Assembly: GCA_947466515.1 (NCBI GenBank)
Contig: CANIEM010000011.1
Coordinates: forward strand, 1 to 41,958
DNA: 41,958 nucleotides
Origin: Verrucomicrobia subdivision 6 bacterium
GTDB lineage: Bacteria; Verrucomicrobiota; Verrucomicrobiia; Methylacidiphilales; Verrucolacustridaceae
Direction of reading: 5' to 3'
The position numbers and the translations under genes are program-made. The notes below the pieces were generated by a model that was given only the letters and a program-made list of their open reading frames with translations, had not been told where the DNA came from and did no database searches. Of this stretch, positions 7,543 to 18,038 are shown in pieces; the stretch's first letter is position 1, and the number at the start of each line of letters is the position of its first letter.

Positions 7543-7917
7543 CTATTCGGCTTTAGTTGGGGCGTTGGTCGGTGCCGCAACCTTGGTCACCGCTATGGAT
7601 GCAGCGGTGGCGAAGTCGGTGGTCTTAGGGGTAACCGAGGCCATCGATTTAGTCACAATATCAGTCACAGCTTTGGGTTCATCGTTGATTGTGACCTTGG
7701 TTTCCGCATCGATCAGGAAAGCGGTGGAAGCATCTGCCCCCTTAGGCTTAACCGTGATCTTTTTATCTGAAATATAACCGACCTTCCCTGTAACCGTTTC
7801 TGCGGTCGAATTCGTTACGGCTGGCTTTTTTACCTTGGCAGGCGCGGGAGTCTCTTGGGCAAAGCAAAAAAATGTTCCAAGGATGGTGAGGAGTAGAAGG
7901 GTAGTTAGTTTTTTCAA
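7543..7917 (-). CDS. Small secreted protein of unknown function
   Basis: I do not recognise a named family. I start at TTG 7917 because AGAAAGG lies 8 bases upstream and the product then opens with a clean signal peptide: MKKL, a leucine-rich core, and likely cleavage near FCFA-QE (residue 20). The mature protein is a short Lys/Pro-rich linker and a beta-rich stretch (about 41-90: VTGKVGYISDKKITVKP, then FLIDAETKVTINDE). It resembles the small repeats of periplasmic DUF5666-type domains. The tail is rich in Ala and Thr. A longer frame upstream would add 18 residues with no ribosome site. It sits between the transporter and uxaC on the same strand, so it may be exported and co-expressed with the uronate genes. 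Confidence 0.65.
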   Translation of the reverse strand: MKKLTTLLLLTILGTFFCFAQETPAPAKVKKPAVTNSTAETVTGKVGYISDKKITVKPKGADASTAFLIDAETKVTINDEPKAVTDIVTKSMASVTPKTTDFATAASIAVTKVAAPTNAPTKAE

Positions 7918-7979
7918 AGGAGTTGCCTTTCTGGTTAAGTTACAAATCATTCCAGATCGGCTGATAGACACAATTTATT

Positions 7980-9275
7980 TTACGCGGTTTCGATGCGCAC
8001 AGGTTCCAGCCTGGGATTCAGAAGCTGGAGAATGAGAAGGGAAAATAAGTAGGCTCCCGCACAAAAGGCGAAAAGGATCCCGTACCCTGCTGCGACATTT
8101 CCAGACGCCTTGTACGAGTCGAGCAGGATACCCGTGACGATTGGAAAGAGCATTCCTCCGATGGCTCCCGCCATTCCCCCAATCCCAATGACCGAAGCCA
8201 CCGCCTGTTTAGGAAAGGAGTCGGAGACGGTCGTAAACAAATTCGCCGAAAAGGCTTGATGCGCAGCCCCGGCCAGCCCGATCAAAAGGACAGCTCCCCA
8301 ATCCGAAGCCCCTGTCACCGCTAGAATCGGAACGACACAAAGAGCAAAGAGAAGCATTCCCCCTTTCCTTGCACGATTCATCGAGCAACCCATTTTCGCC
8401 AAATGACCCGTCACCCACCCTCCCGCAATACTCAGAACGGTCACGATCGAGTAGATCGTCACAAGGAGTACCCAGCTTTTTTTAATATCGAGTCCTCGGG
8501 TCTGCTTAAAGAAGTCAGGCAGCCAGATCAGAAAAAACCACCAGACAGGATCGGTAATCAGCTTAGGAATAATAAAAGCCCACGTCTGCCGATACCCCAA
8601 GAGCTGGCCCCATGGTATTTTCGCACCGCTTTTAGAAACTCCCGCCGCTTCATCACTGCGAATCAAAGATAACTCCTGGGGAGTAAGCCCTTTCATTTTA
8701 TCGGGAAGTTGAAACCAGGGAATCCAGAAAAGCAGCCAAACGAAACCAGCCAGACCTGCCGCAATAAAAGTTGATTGCCATCCCCAGGTAAAAGCCATCC
8801 AAGGAACAATTGCGGGTGCGACAATCGCTCCTACATTGGTTCCTGCGTTAAAGATACTTGTGGCAAGTGCCCTCTCCTTCTTTGGAAACCAGAGAGCAAC
8901 GGTTTTAATCGCCGCAGGAAAGTTCCCTCCCTCACCTAAGCCCAGAGCCACCCTTGCCCAAATAAAACCACCGACACTTCCTACCAAGGCGTGTCCCATA
9001 GCCGCCACACTCCACGCTGCGATCGATACGGTGTAACCGATCTTCGTGCCAAAACGGTCGATAAACCAACCGAATCCAAGAAGACTAAGCCCATAAGCTC
9101 CTTGGAAAGCTGAGTTGACCATTCCAAACTCCGCATTAGTCCAGTGAAGTTGCTCATCCAGGATCGGCTTAAGAAGGGAGAGAATCTGACGATCGATGTA
9201 GTTGATCGTCGTGGCGAAGAAAAGGAGAGCGCATACAGCCCAGCGATTTCCAATCATCCTCGCGATAGCATTCAT
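7980..9275 (-). CDS. MFS anion:cation symporter, ExuT-like hexuronate transporter
   Basis: This 431-residue inner-membrane major-facilitator protein has about twelve membrane segments. The early NYIDRQ (25-30), the GWFIDRFGTKIG loop and the long ALGLGEGGNFPAAIKTVALW segment are typical of the ACS family, which contains ExuT (hexuronates) and galactonate/glucarate permeases. Its position with uxaC and the SDR reductase supports uronate import by proton symport. The chosen ATG overlaps the upstream esterase stop (ATGA), with AAGGAG six bases ahead. The longer frame to 9299 would run into the esterase and is rejected. The exact substrate cannot be read from sequence. Confidence 0.88.
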   Translation of the reverse strand: MNAIARMIGNRWAVCALLFFATTINYIDRQILSLLKPILDEQLHWTNAEFGMVNSAFQGAYGLSLLGFGWFIDRFGTKIGYTVSIAAWSVAAMGHALVGSVGGFIWARVALGLGEGGNFPAAIKTVALWFPKKERALATSIFNAGTNVGAIVAPAIVPWMAFTWGWQSTFIAAGLAGFVWLLFWIPWFQLPDKMKGLTPQELSLIRSDEAAGVSKSGAKIPWGQLLGYRQTWAFIIPKLITDPVWWFFLIWLPDFFKQTRGLDIKKSWVLLVTIYSIVTVLSIAGGWVTGHLAKMGCSMNRARKGGMLLFALCVVPILAVTGASDWGAVLLIGLAGAAHQAFSANLFTTVSDSFPKQAVASVIGIGGMAGAIGGMLFPIVTGILLDSYKASGNVAAGYGILFAFCAGAYLFSLLILQLLNPRLEPVRIETA

Positions 9276-9982
9276 GGATTCATCTCCTTCTTTCTCCAAT
9301 ATTTCTCCATGGCAGGTTTCAGTAACGTGGCCATTTGCTGGTACCCCTTAATATTTAAATGAAGTCCATCCGCTACATAAAGATCTTCCTTGGATTCCCC
9401 CTTCGCATTTTCCAAAACAGGGTTCACATCCACATAAAATACCCCGTCCCTTTTTTTGCTTAATTCTTGATACCCTCGATTAACCGCATCAACCGCCTCA
9501 ATCTGCCCATCCTTTCGCTTTTGAGGGCATCGATGAATTGAAACCAGCAACACTTGGATCGAAGGATCTAGCTTTTTCACCTTGTCCAACCACTCCTCCG
9601 TTCTCGCCAACACTTCCTTAGGATCTTTCTTCCCTTTAATGTCGTTACTCCCGCAGTACCAGACGATCAGTTGTGGACGGCAAGGCGACACCACCTGATC
9701 AAAGAACATCAGCTGATGCGAGGTCTGGGAACCTCCAAAAGCTCGATTCGTAACCGGCAAAGGCACGAGATCGGTCACCGCATTAGTCCAACGCTTGAAA
9801 GTACTACTTCCCACAAGAAGAATCCCCCCAGGCTCAGGAGCTACCAGATCCCCAAACTTAGCTACCTCGGCACTATATTTATTCGTGGATGCCGTGGTAA
9901 CGGTTTCCCCAGAAATGTAATTCGATCCAATTGAAATTAAGAATACAACGGCAGACAAAGTGTTAAGCCGGAAACTACTCAT
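9272..9982 (-). CDS. Secreted SGNH/GDSL-family esterase
   Basis: This 236-residue SGNH hydrolase has an N-terminal export signal (hydrophobic residues 8-20). Block I reads VGSSTF, with Ser60 the likely nucleophile and Ser59 replacing the usual Asp. Gly84 (FGGSQT) and Asn113 (GSNDI) form the oxyanion hole, and Asp205/His208 in DGLHLN complete the triad. Such enzymes remove acetyl or other acyl groups from polysaccharides or lipids. As the first gene before an ExuT-like transporter, and coupled to it by an ATGA overlap, it plausibly deacetylates a uronic-acid-containing polymer outside the cytoplasm. The substrate is inference. Confidence 0.88.
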   Translation of the reverse strand: MSSFRLNTLSAVVFLISIGSNYISGETVTTASTNKYSAEVAKFGDLVAPEPGGILLVGSSTFKRWTNAVTDLVPLPVTNRAFGGSQTSHQLMFFDQVVSPCRPQLIVWYCGSNDIKGKKDPKEVLARTEEWLDKVKKLDPSIQVLLVSIHRCPQKRKDGQIEAVDAVNRGYQELSKKRDGVFYVDVNPVLENAKGESKEDLYVADGLHLNIKGYQQMATLLKPAMEKYWRKKEMNP

Positions 9983-10115
9983 TTTGTGAGTCAGAGATTA
10001 TCTGGCTCAAGAGAATATGATAGATTTATTCCATAGGAAGGGGCGCGGGCTTAGAATCTGCAAAGGAAAGAATCTTTTTTCTGTGCCAAAAGTACTTTCC
10101 CTCTACAAAGAAAGG

Positions 10116-10484
10116 ATGTCATCCACTACGCTTGTCTTCGGGTTTGCCTACCTCATTCTCGGTATATCTGGCTTTGTTCTCACAGGTTCGGTTCACAAAA
10201 CCGCCCTCATCCCTTGTGTTTTTGGCGTGCTCTTTCTTGTTTTCGGTCTTTTGGGGCGCAAGGAATCTCTTCGTAAACACGTGATGCATGCCGCGGTACT
10301 CATCGCCCTTCTCGCCTTTATTGGTACGGCTCGCTCTCTCCCCCATCTACCCGAACTATTCAACGGCACCGCCGAGAAACCGGCCGCCATCATCACCCAA
10401 TCTCTCAACGCGGGCCTCTCTATCCTCTACATTATTTTAGCCGTCCGCTCCTTTAACCAAGCTCGCCGCGCCCGCCTTTCCTAA
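10116..10484 (+). CDS. Small four-helix membrane protein, unknown function
   Basis: This 122-residue protein has four predicted membrane helices (about 5-25, 30-47, 56-72, 93-111) and a basic C-terminus (NQARRARLS). I do not recognise the family. I start at ATG 10116, preceded by AAAGAAAGG. The frame is open to 10017, but that adds a charged 33-residue lead without hydrophobic character. It is divergent from the esterase and its last 32 bases overlap the end of panB on the other strand. No catalytic motif is visible. Confidence 0.7.
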   Translation: MSSTTLVFGFAYLILGISGFVLTGSVHKTALIPCVFGVLFLVFGLLGRKESLRKHVMHAAVLIALLAFIGTARSLPHLPELFNGTAEKPAAIITQSLNAGLSILYIILAVRSFNQARRARLS

Positions 10485-11226
10485 TCCCCTGCACCATTTC
10501 GGTAATCTGGCGGGCAAACCCCAGATCTTCTTTAACAAATCCTGGTCGATTCCAAGGAGTCAGTCCCAAAAGATCGTAACTCACACGGATCTGCCCCGTC
10601 GTCCCCTTGCCCGCTCCAATCCCGATCGTGGGAATTTGCAAGGCGCCGGTCACCTCTGCCGCCGCTTCTGCAGTCACCAACTCCAAAACAATCGCACAAG
10701 CTCCTGCCCTTTCCATTGCCTGAGCGTCCGCCTTCATCCGCTGAACTTCCTCTACCGTTTTTCCCTTCCGCTTGTACCCACCCTCCTCCAACACCTTTTG
10801 TGGCAACATTCCCAAATGCCCAATCCATGGAATCTTTGCCTGCTGAAGCGCTTTCCACTGGGGCTGACTCTCTTTTCCTCCCTCGGGCTTCACCGCATCT
10901 GCACCAGCCCGTAAAAGGAGCTTCGAATTTTCGACACAAGCTTCCGCACTCTCATAAGATCCAATAGGTAAATCGGCCGAGATCATCGCCCTCGTTCTAC
11001 CCCGTGCCACCGCTTCCGTCGCCCGGACCATATCCGCCATCGTCACCCCCGTGGTATCGGCCATCCCCAGCACCACCATGCCCAAGCTGTCCCCCACGTG
11101 AATCAGATCGACCCCCGCTTCATCTAACACTCGGGCCAGCGGATAATCATAAGCCGTCAGCGCTAAAAGAGACTTTCCCTTGGGCCAATCTCGCAACTGC
11201 TCAGGAGTTAATCGACTTCTCGACAT
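10453..11226 (-). CDS. panB: 3-methyl-2-oxobutanoate hydroxymethyltransferase
   Basis: PanB transfers a hydroxymethyl group from methylenetetrahydrofolate to alpha-ketoisovalerate, the first step of pantothenate synthesis. The 257-residue TIM-barrel protein shows LLALTAYDYPLARVLDEAG, the metal/substrate strand HVGDSLGMVVLG, ISADLPIGSY, and the EGG segment with a conserved GIGAGKGTTGQIRVSYDLLG near the end. The ATG at 11226 overlaps the folK stop by one base (TGATG), with GAGAGGAA upstream; a 27-codon extension into folK is rejected. It is the last gene of the lysA operon, and its folate cofactor links it to folK. Its 3' end overlaps the convergent membrane-protein gene. Confidence 0.95.
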   Translation of the reverse strand: MSRSRLTPEQLRDWPKGKSLLALTAYDYPLARVLDEAGVDLIHVGDSLGMVVLGMADTTGVTMADMVRATEAVARGRTRAMISADLPIGSYESAEACVENSKLLLRAGADAVKPEGGKESQPQWKALQQAKIPWIGHLGMLPQKVLEEGGYKRKGKTVEEVQRMKADAQAMERAGACAIVLELVTAEAAAEVTGALQIPTIGIGAGKGTTGQIRVSYDLLGLTPWNRPGFVKEDLGFARQITEMVQGIRKGGRGELG

Positions 11227-11696
11227 CACATTCCTCTCTGTTGCCGCAACCAGCACGCCGTTTCTCCAACGGTTCCAGGCAAACCCACTATCCTGCGTTC
11301 TGGACATATTTCAGCTAATAGCTCCATGACAAATCGTCGTTGCCCCATTCGCGGATGAGGAAGCTCCAAACGAGAAGTTCTCATCTTCACATCCCCCGCA
11401 TAAAGCAGATCGAGATCCATCCGCCGTGGTTCGTTTCGTAATCGCAAAGTTTTACGGCCACGCGACCGTTCGTAGTTTTGGGTTTGATCGAGTAAGCCCT
11501 CAACACGTCCCCCCCAAACAATCTCAGCAACTTGATTAAGGAAAGAGGGAGATCCAGACAAACAATCCACCGGCTCCGTCTCAACTTCGGAGCTAAACTT
11601 CGCTCCAGGATCAAAACCGCGCAACCATCCGCGAACCTGCGCCAATTCTGCAGAACGGTCTCCCACATTCGATCCCAGCCCAATCCCGACCCGCAT
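11226..11696 (-). CDS. folK: 2-amino-4-hydroxy-6-hydroxymethyldihydropteridine pyrophosphokinase
   Basis: FolK (HPPK) transfers pyrophosphate from ATP to the pterin precursor of folate. At 156 residues it has the usual single-domain length. It shows the opening GLGSNVGDR, the substrate loop SPSFLNQVAEI, the Mg-binding RRMDLDLLYAGD and the LPHPRMGQRRFVMELLAEI segment. The start at 11696 overlaps the dapB stop by one base, and its own stop overlaps the panB start by one base. It is therefore translationally coupled on both sides in the lysA-dapF-dapA-dapB-folK-panB operon. Confidence 0.95.
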   Translation of the reverse strand: MRVGIGLGSNVGDRSAELAQVRGWLRGFDPGAKFSSEVETEPVDCLSGSPSFLNQVAEIVWGGRVEGLLDQTQNYERSRGRKTLRLRNEPRRMDLDLLYAGDVKMRTSRLELPHPRMGQRRFVMELLAEICPERRIVGLPGTVGETACWLRQQRGM

Positions 11697-12433
11697 CAGC
11701 TCAAACCAAGGACATCGACCATGCGATAGGCCTTTGCTGGCTTGCCCACTAGCCAATGTGCCGCTCGCAACGCCCCACGTGCAAAAACATCTCGAGAACT
11801 GGCCCGGTGGATCAGCTCGATTCTTTCCCCATCCCCTGCCAGCAAAACAGTGTGATCTCCCACCACATCTCCACCACGAACCGCATGAACCCCAATCTCG
11901 TCTTCGGAACGTTCTCCAGGCTCCCCCGAACGACCGTGTCTCGCCACAACCTCCGCTTTGGTACGGCGCGCTTCCGCTAAGATCTCAACCAATCGCTTAG
12001 CGGTTCCACTAGGGGCATCCTTCTTCAGGCGGTGATGAATCTCAATCACCTCAGGATCAAACCCCTCAGGCAGTGCCTTGGCTGCCTGCTCCGTAAGATA
12101 AAAAAGAAGATTCACCCCAAGAGAAAAGTTGGGAGAAAGAATCAAAGGAACTTGGCGAGCCGCCGCGGCGATCATCCCCGCTTCCGCCTCGGTGTGACCA
12201 GTTGTCCCACAAACGTAGGCGACTTTCAAGGCACAGACCTGTTTCAGCACCGATTCTGTGGCCGAACGATGACTAAAATCGATGACCACCTGTGCTTTTG
12301 CCAACACCTTCGCCATGTCGTCCCCCTGATCGGCCTCCCCCACCACCTCGAAGCCCTTATCTTGACGCGCAAGAGCGAGAATGGCTTGCCCCATTCTTCC
12401 TTTCGCTCCGACCATGACGAGTTTCGTTGCCAT
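11696..12433 (-). CDS. dapB: 4-hydroxy-tetrahydrodipicolinate reductase
   Basis: DapB reduces the DapA product to tetrahydrodipicolinate in the diaminopimelate/lysine pathway. The 245-residue protein has the nucleotide-binding GAKGRMGQAI (9-18), CGTTGHTE (75-82) and the hallmark EIHHRLKKDAPSGTAKRL (131-148), with His133/His134 and Lys137-138. It starts 20 bases after the dapA stop and ends overlapping folK. Length and motifs are complete. Confidence 0.97.
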   Translation of the reverse strand: MATKLVMVGAKGRMGQAILALARQDKGFEVVGEADQGDDMAKVLAKAQVVIDFSHRSATESVLKQVCALKVAYVCGTTGHTEAEAGMIAAAARQVPLILSPNFSLGVNLLFYLTEQAAKALPEGFDPEVIEIHHRLKKDAPSGTAKRLVEILAEARRTKAEVVARHGRSGEPGERSEDEIGVHAVRGGDVVGDHTVLLAGDGERIELIHRASSRDVFARGALRAAHWLVGKPAKAYRMVDVLGLS

Positions 12434-12453
12434 TTGACTTTCTTACTTCGAGT

Positions 12454-13329
12454 TTAGGTTAACCCCGCATGTTTTAAAGTCGCAAAAAGTTTTTTTCTGT
12501 TTTCTTCCATCATCGGTACCAAGGGCAATCTCAGTTCATCCGCCAGCCAACCCTTCTCTGCCATCGCTGCCTTCACCGGTCCAGGATTACTCTCGATAAA
12601 TAAATCTCGGAAAACCGCCGCATATTTTCCATGCAACTCCTCCGCCTTCGCCCAATCTTTTTTCTTGGCCGCGTCCACCAGTGACTTCACTTCAGCAGGG
12701 ATTAGATTGGAGGCAACGCTAACCACCCCGACCGCCCCACGCTTCATAAACTCGACTGTTAATCCATCATCCCCACTTGTCACCTCGAAGGTAGAAGGCA
12801 CCACCTTTCGAATTGCATCCACTCGCTCCGCCTTACCTCCTGCTTCCTTGATCGCACAGATCATTGGACACTCTTTCGCCAATCGTCCGATCGTTTCCAC
12901 CGTAATCTCCACCCCACAACGCCCAGGCACGCTATAGAGCATGATCGGCAAGTCCACCGCTTGGGCGATCGCCCGAAAATGTTGAAACATCCCCTCAGGA
13001 GTCGGCTTGTTATAATACGGAGCGACCAGAAGAAGCCCGTCCGCCTTGGCTTGGCATGCTCCCGTGGATAACTCAATCGCCTCCGCGGTGCTGTTCGATC
13101 CTGTCCCCGCTACTACTTTCGTCCTTTTTTTTGCAAACTGCACCGCCAACTCAATCACCCGCACATGCTCCTGCATGTTCAAAGTTGGCGACTCGCCCGT
13201 CGTGCCCACCGGAATGATTCCCTCAATCCCTGCCGCTACTTGCCGCTCAATCAACGCTTCGAAAGCTTTAACATCCACTTGCCCATTACGGAAAGGGGTA
13301 ACTAGCGCGGTATAGGTTCCTTCAAACAT
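12454..13329 (-). CDS. dapA: 4-hydroxy-tetrahydrodipicolinate synthase
   Basis: DapA condenses pyruvate with aspartate semialdehyde, the committed step to diaminopimelate and lysine. The 291-residue barrel has the PVGTTGESPTL segment (40-50), Tyr133 (MLYSVPGRCG) and the Schiff-base Lys161 in AIKEAGG. I use the ATG at 13329, which gives the standard MFEGTYTALVTPF opening and has GAGGGAG six bases upstream. It overlaps the dapF 3' end by 8 bases. A start five codons earlier is less likely. Confidence 0.97.
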   Translation of the reverse strand: MFEGTYTALVTPFRNGQVDVKAFEALIERQVAAGIEGIIPVGTTGESPTLNMQEHVRVIELAVQFAKKRTKVVAGTGSNSTAEAIELSTGACQAKADGLLLVAPYYNKPTPEGMFQHFRAIAQAVDLPIMLYSVPGRCGVEITVETIGRLAKECPMICAIKEAGGKAERVDAIRKVVPSTFEVTSGDDGLTVEFMKRGAVGVVSVASNLIPAEVKSLVDAAKKKDWAKAEELHGKYAAVFRDLFIESNPGPVKAAMAEKGWLADELRLPLVPMMEENRKKLFATLKHAGLT

Positions 13330-14140
13330 TGAAGACTCCCTCATAGACGATTCGTGCAGGCCCTTGCAGGGTAACTTTTCTCGGGCGCCCGTTCTCTAAA
13401 ATAAAGTTCACCGTCAAAATATCACCGCCGCGGGTCAAAACCTTTATCGGTGCCTTCACTCCCCTTCGTATGCTGGCCAGAATTGATGAAGCCACCACAC
13501 CCGTTCCGCAGGCCAGCGTCTCCGCCTCGACCCCACGCTCATAGGTACGTACCTCGATCCGATTTTTCCGGCCCACCGCGACAAAGTTCACGTTGGTGCC
13601 TGAAGGGGCAAAAGCGGAGTGGAAGCGAATCGCCCTTCCACTCTTCACTACCTCGGCCGTTTCGACCGACCGAACGAACTCCACCACATGCGGTACTCCC
13701 GTGTTCAAAAAGTCCAACTTTACTCGACGCCCTGCGGCCGTGATTTCCTTACCCATTCGCGGCAGTCCAGGATCGGGCATCGAAACCCTCACCTCTTGAC
13801 CTACCAGATCCAAAAGAATGAGCCCTGCCTTGGTTTCGACCCTCAACCTTTGCCCGCGCCCTCCGGCGACCTCTTTCGCTAGCAAAGCAAAACAGCGTGC
13901 CCCATTCCCACACATCTCTGCTTCACCGCCATCCGCGTTGTAGTAGCGCATTCGAAAATCAGCCCCTCGGCCGCGTGGCTTTTCCACCACCAGCACCCCG
14001 TCGGCTCCTGCACCCCGTTGACGATCACACCAAGCGGCAATCTTTTCCCGGCTCAATCCCAGGGGCTTGCGACGACCGTCCAAACCAAGGAAATCGTTTC
14101 CCGCTCCTTCCAACTTCCAAAAAGCAATCCTTCGGCTCAT
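13322..14140 (-). CDS. dapF: Diaminopimelate epimerase
   Basis: DapF inverts LL-diaminopimelate to the meso form used in lysine synthesis and peptidoglycan. The 272-residue protein contains both active-site cysteines, Cys77 in EMCGNGARCF and Cys211 in LACGTGVV, plus the opening EGAGNDF. The ATG at 14140 overlaps the lysA stop (ATGA) and has GGGGAGAAG upstream. The steps between DapB and DapF (dapD/C/E or dapL) are not encoded here. Confidence 0.96.
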   Translation of the reverse strand: MSRRIAFWKLEGAGNDFLGLDGRRKPLGLSREKIAAWCDRQRGAGADGVLVVEKPRGRGADFRMRYYNADGGEAEMCGNGARCFALLAKEVAGGRGQRLRVETKAGLILLDLVGQEVRVSMPDPGLPRMGKEITAAGRRVKLDFLNTGVPHVVEFVRSVETAEVVKSGRAIRFHSAFAPSGTNVNFVAVGRKNRIEVRTYERGVEAETLACGTGVVASSILASIRRGVKAPIKVLTRGGDILTVNFILENGRPRKVTLQGPARIVYEGVFNV

Positions 14141-15426
14141 GAAATCTTCTCCCCCCGCCAAAGATCGACCACCTTTTCACGGGTTCGAATCACTCGCGCC
14201 CGATTTCCTTGGACCAGAATCTCGGCGGGACGAGGTCGTGTGTTGTAGTTGGAGCTCATCGAAAAACCATAGGCCCCTGCGCTGAGAATCGCCAACCGAT
14301 CTCCTCGGTCTACTGGTGAGAGAACTCGATCATGGCAAAAAACATCGCCCGACTCACAGACAGGACCAACCACATCGGTCGAGACCGTTCCCTTCCGAGG
14401 ACTTTCCACTGGCTCAATCTGGTGGTACGCCTCATAGAGGGCCGGCCGAAGCAGATCATTCATGCCCGCATCCACGATGACAAAGTTCTTACGCCCCGTT
14501 CTCTTGCGGTAAAGTACCTCCGTCACCAGCACCCCCGCATTGCCGACCAAGAATCGTCCGGGTTCCAATAGAATCTTCATCTTGAGATCCTTCAACAGAG
14601 GCACGACCGAATCCGCATACTCCGACAAGGGAATTGCCTTTTGCGCCTGACGCGTCTTCCACCAACCTTGGCGACCACTCGCTAGAGCATCTTCGTAAAC
14701 AATTCCCACGCCCCCTCCGATGTCGAAGTACTCCAAGCCGTGCTCTCTCCTAAGCCGCTTGACCAGCGGGATCATCTTACGGACGGCGGCTCGAAAAGGA
14801 GCTCCCTGGGTAATCTGTGAGCCGATATGCATCTGCACTCCACGAAGGCAGAGTCGTCTATCCTTTCCTGCTCTTCGATAAATCGAAACCACCTCCTCAA
14901 AAGGAATGCCAAACTTATTCGCGTAAGTTCCCGTAGTAATCTTGGCGTGCCCGCCCGCTGCAATATCCGGATTCACTCTTAAGGCAATGGGGGCTCTGCG
15001 TCTTGCCTTGCGACCTGCCACCATCGCGATGCGGTCCATCTCTTCTTCACTTTCCACATGGAAAGCCTTCACCCCATAGCGGAGTCCAAGCTCAATCTCC
15101 TCGTCCGTCTTGCCCACCCCAGCAAAAACACACTTGGCGGGTTGGCCTCCAGCTTGCTGCACTCGTTCCAGTTCTCCACCACTGACCACATCGAATCCGC
15201 TCCCCAATCGCGCCAAAAGAGAAAGAATGGCCAGATTACTATTCGCCTTCACGGAGTAACAAATCAACGGATCCACCGCCCGAAGCGCTCGACGCAGTCC
15301 CCGGTAATGGTCCGAGATAGTTCCCGCTGAATAAACATAAAGTGGCGTTCCAAAGCGGTCCGCCAGACCATTTAGGCTTACTTCTTCCGCATAAAGTTTC
15401 CCGCCCTTCCGCTGAAAGCGATGCAT
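14137..15426 (-). CDS. lysA: Diaminopimelate decarboxylase
   Basis: LysA is the PLP enzyme that decarboxylates meso-diaminopimelate to lysine. The 429-residue protein has the PLP lysine Lys60 in CYSVKANSN, the glycine-rich FDIGGGVGI phosphate site, EPGRFLVGNAG, and the C-terminal GPVCESGDVF with the catalytic cysteine. It is the first gene of the six-gene operon. It is divergent from the EVE gene across a 126-base gap that holds a palindromic element. Confidence 0.97.
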   Translation of the reverse strand: MHRFQRKGGKLYAEEVSLNGLADRFGTPLYVYSAGTISDHYRGLRRALRAVDPLICYSVKANSNLAILSLLARLGSGFDVVSGGELERVQQAGGQPAKCVFAGVGKTDEEIELGLRYGVKAFHVESEEEMDRIAMVAGRKARRRAPIALRVNPDIAAGGHAKITTGTYANKFGIPFEEVVSIYRRAGKDRRLCLRGVQMHIGSQITQGAPFRAAVRKMIPLVKRLRREHGLEYFDIGGGVGIVYEDALASGRQGWWKTRQAQKAIPLSEYADSVVPLLKDLKMKILLEPGRFLVGNAGVLVTEVLYRKRTGRKNFVIVDAGMNDLLRPALYEAYHQIEPVESPRKGTVSTDVVGPVCESGDVFCHDRVLSPVDRGDRLAILSAGAYGFSMSSNYNTRPRPAEILVQGNRARVIRTREKVVDLWRGEKIS

Positions 15427-15473
15427 GCCATCACCTTACCTATTCCTGTCTCCATGGGGAGCTAGAAACCTTC

Positions 15474-15495
15474 GTGCCAGACACGTGTCTGACAC
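15474..15495. repeat. REP-like palindrome in the lysA/EVE divergent gap
   Basis: The arms GTGCCAGACAC and GTGTCTGACAC are inverted copies with one mismatch and no loop, centred on ACACGTGT. The GTG(C/T)CAGACACG core resembles dispersed REP-type elements found in several bacterial phyla. It lies 48 bases before the lysA start and could be a transposable remnant or a regulator-binding palindrome. Confidence 0.6.
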
Positions 15496-15552
15496 CGGAG
15501 ATACGCCACTTCTCCATTGACGCCTACCTCCTAACCTTCAACTCTGCTTTGC

Positions 15553-15960
15553 ATGTCCCCTTGGCTCGTTAAACAGGAACCCTCCTCCTACCCCTTCTCT
15601 CAACTCCTCAAAGATAAAAAGGTGACCTGGGACGGTGTGCGCAACTACCAAGCCCGAAATTTCCTCCGCCAAATGAAACTCGGCGACCCAGTCCTCTACT
15701 ACCACAGCGTGGAGCAGCGAGCCATCGTCGGCCTGGCCAAAATCAAAAAAACCGCCTTCCCAGACCCCACCTCACCGCAGGGAGAAGAATGGACCTCGGT
15801 CGTACTCTCAGCCGTACGCGCGTTCTCCCAGCCGGTGACGCTTGATCAACTCAAGGCCGATAAGAAATTCTCCGAACTTCTTCTTCTCCGCCAATCCCGC
15901 CTCTCCGTCATGCCTCTTCCTCCCACCCTCTTTCAGGCAATCCTCAAACTCGGCCAATAG
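15553..15960 (+). CDS. EVE-domain protein (THYN1-like)
   Basis: This 135-residue single EVE domain (PUA-like fold) is typical in length. The opening WLVKQEPSSYPFSQLLKD and the TWDGVRNYQARNFLRQMKLGDPVLYYHS segment are the family's hallmark. EVE domains bind modified bases in DNA or RNA; the exact role of the bacterial stand-alone form is not established. It is divergent from lysA and ends one base before the convergent thiC gene, so the two 3' ends abut. Confidence 0.9.
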   Translation: MSPWLVKQEPSSYPFSQLLKDKKVTWDGVRNYQARNFLRQMKLGDPVLYYHSVEQRAIVGLAKIKKTAFPDPTSPQGEEWTSVVLSAVRAFSQPVTLDQLKADKKFSELLLLRQSRLSVMPLPPTLFQAILKLGQ

Positions 15961-15961
15961 T

Positions 15962-17992
<2,031 letters not shown>

Positions 17993-18038
17993 ACAGAGCC
18001 TAACCGCTCCGCTTCCCTATTCCAGTTTTTTCCCGCAG

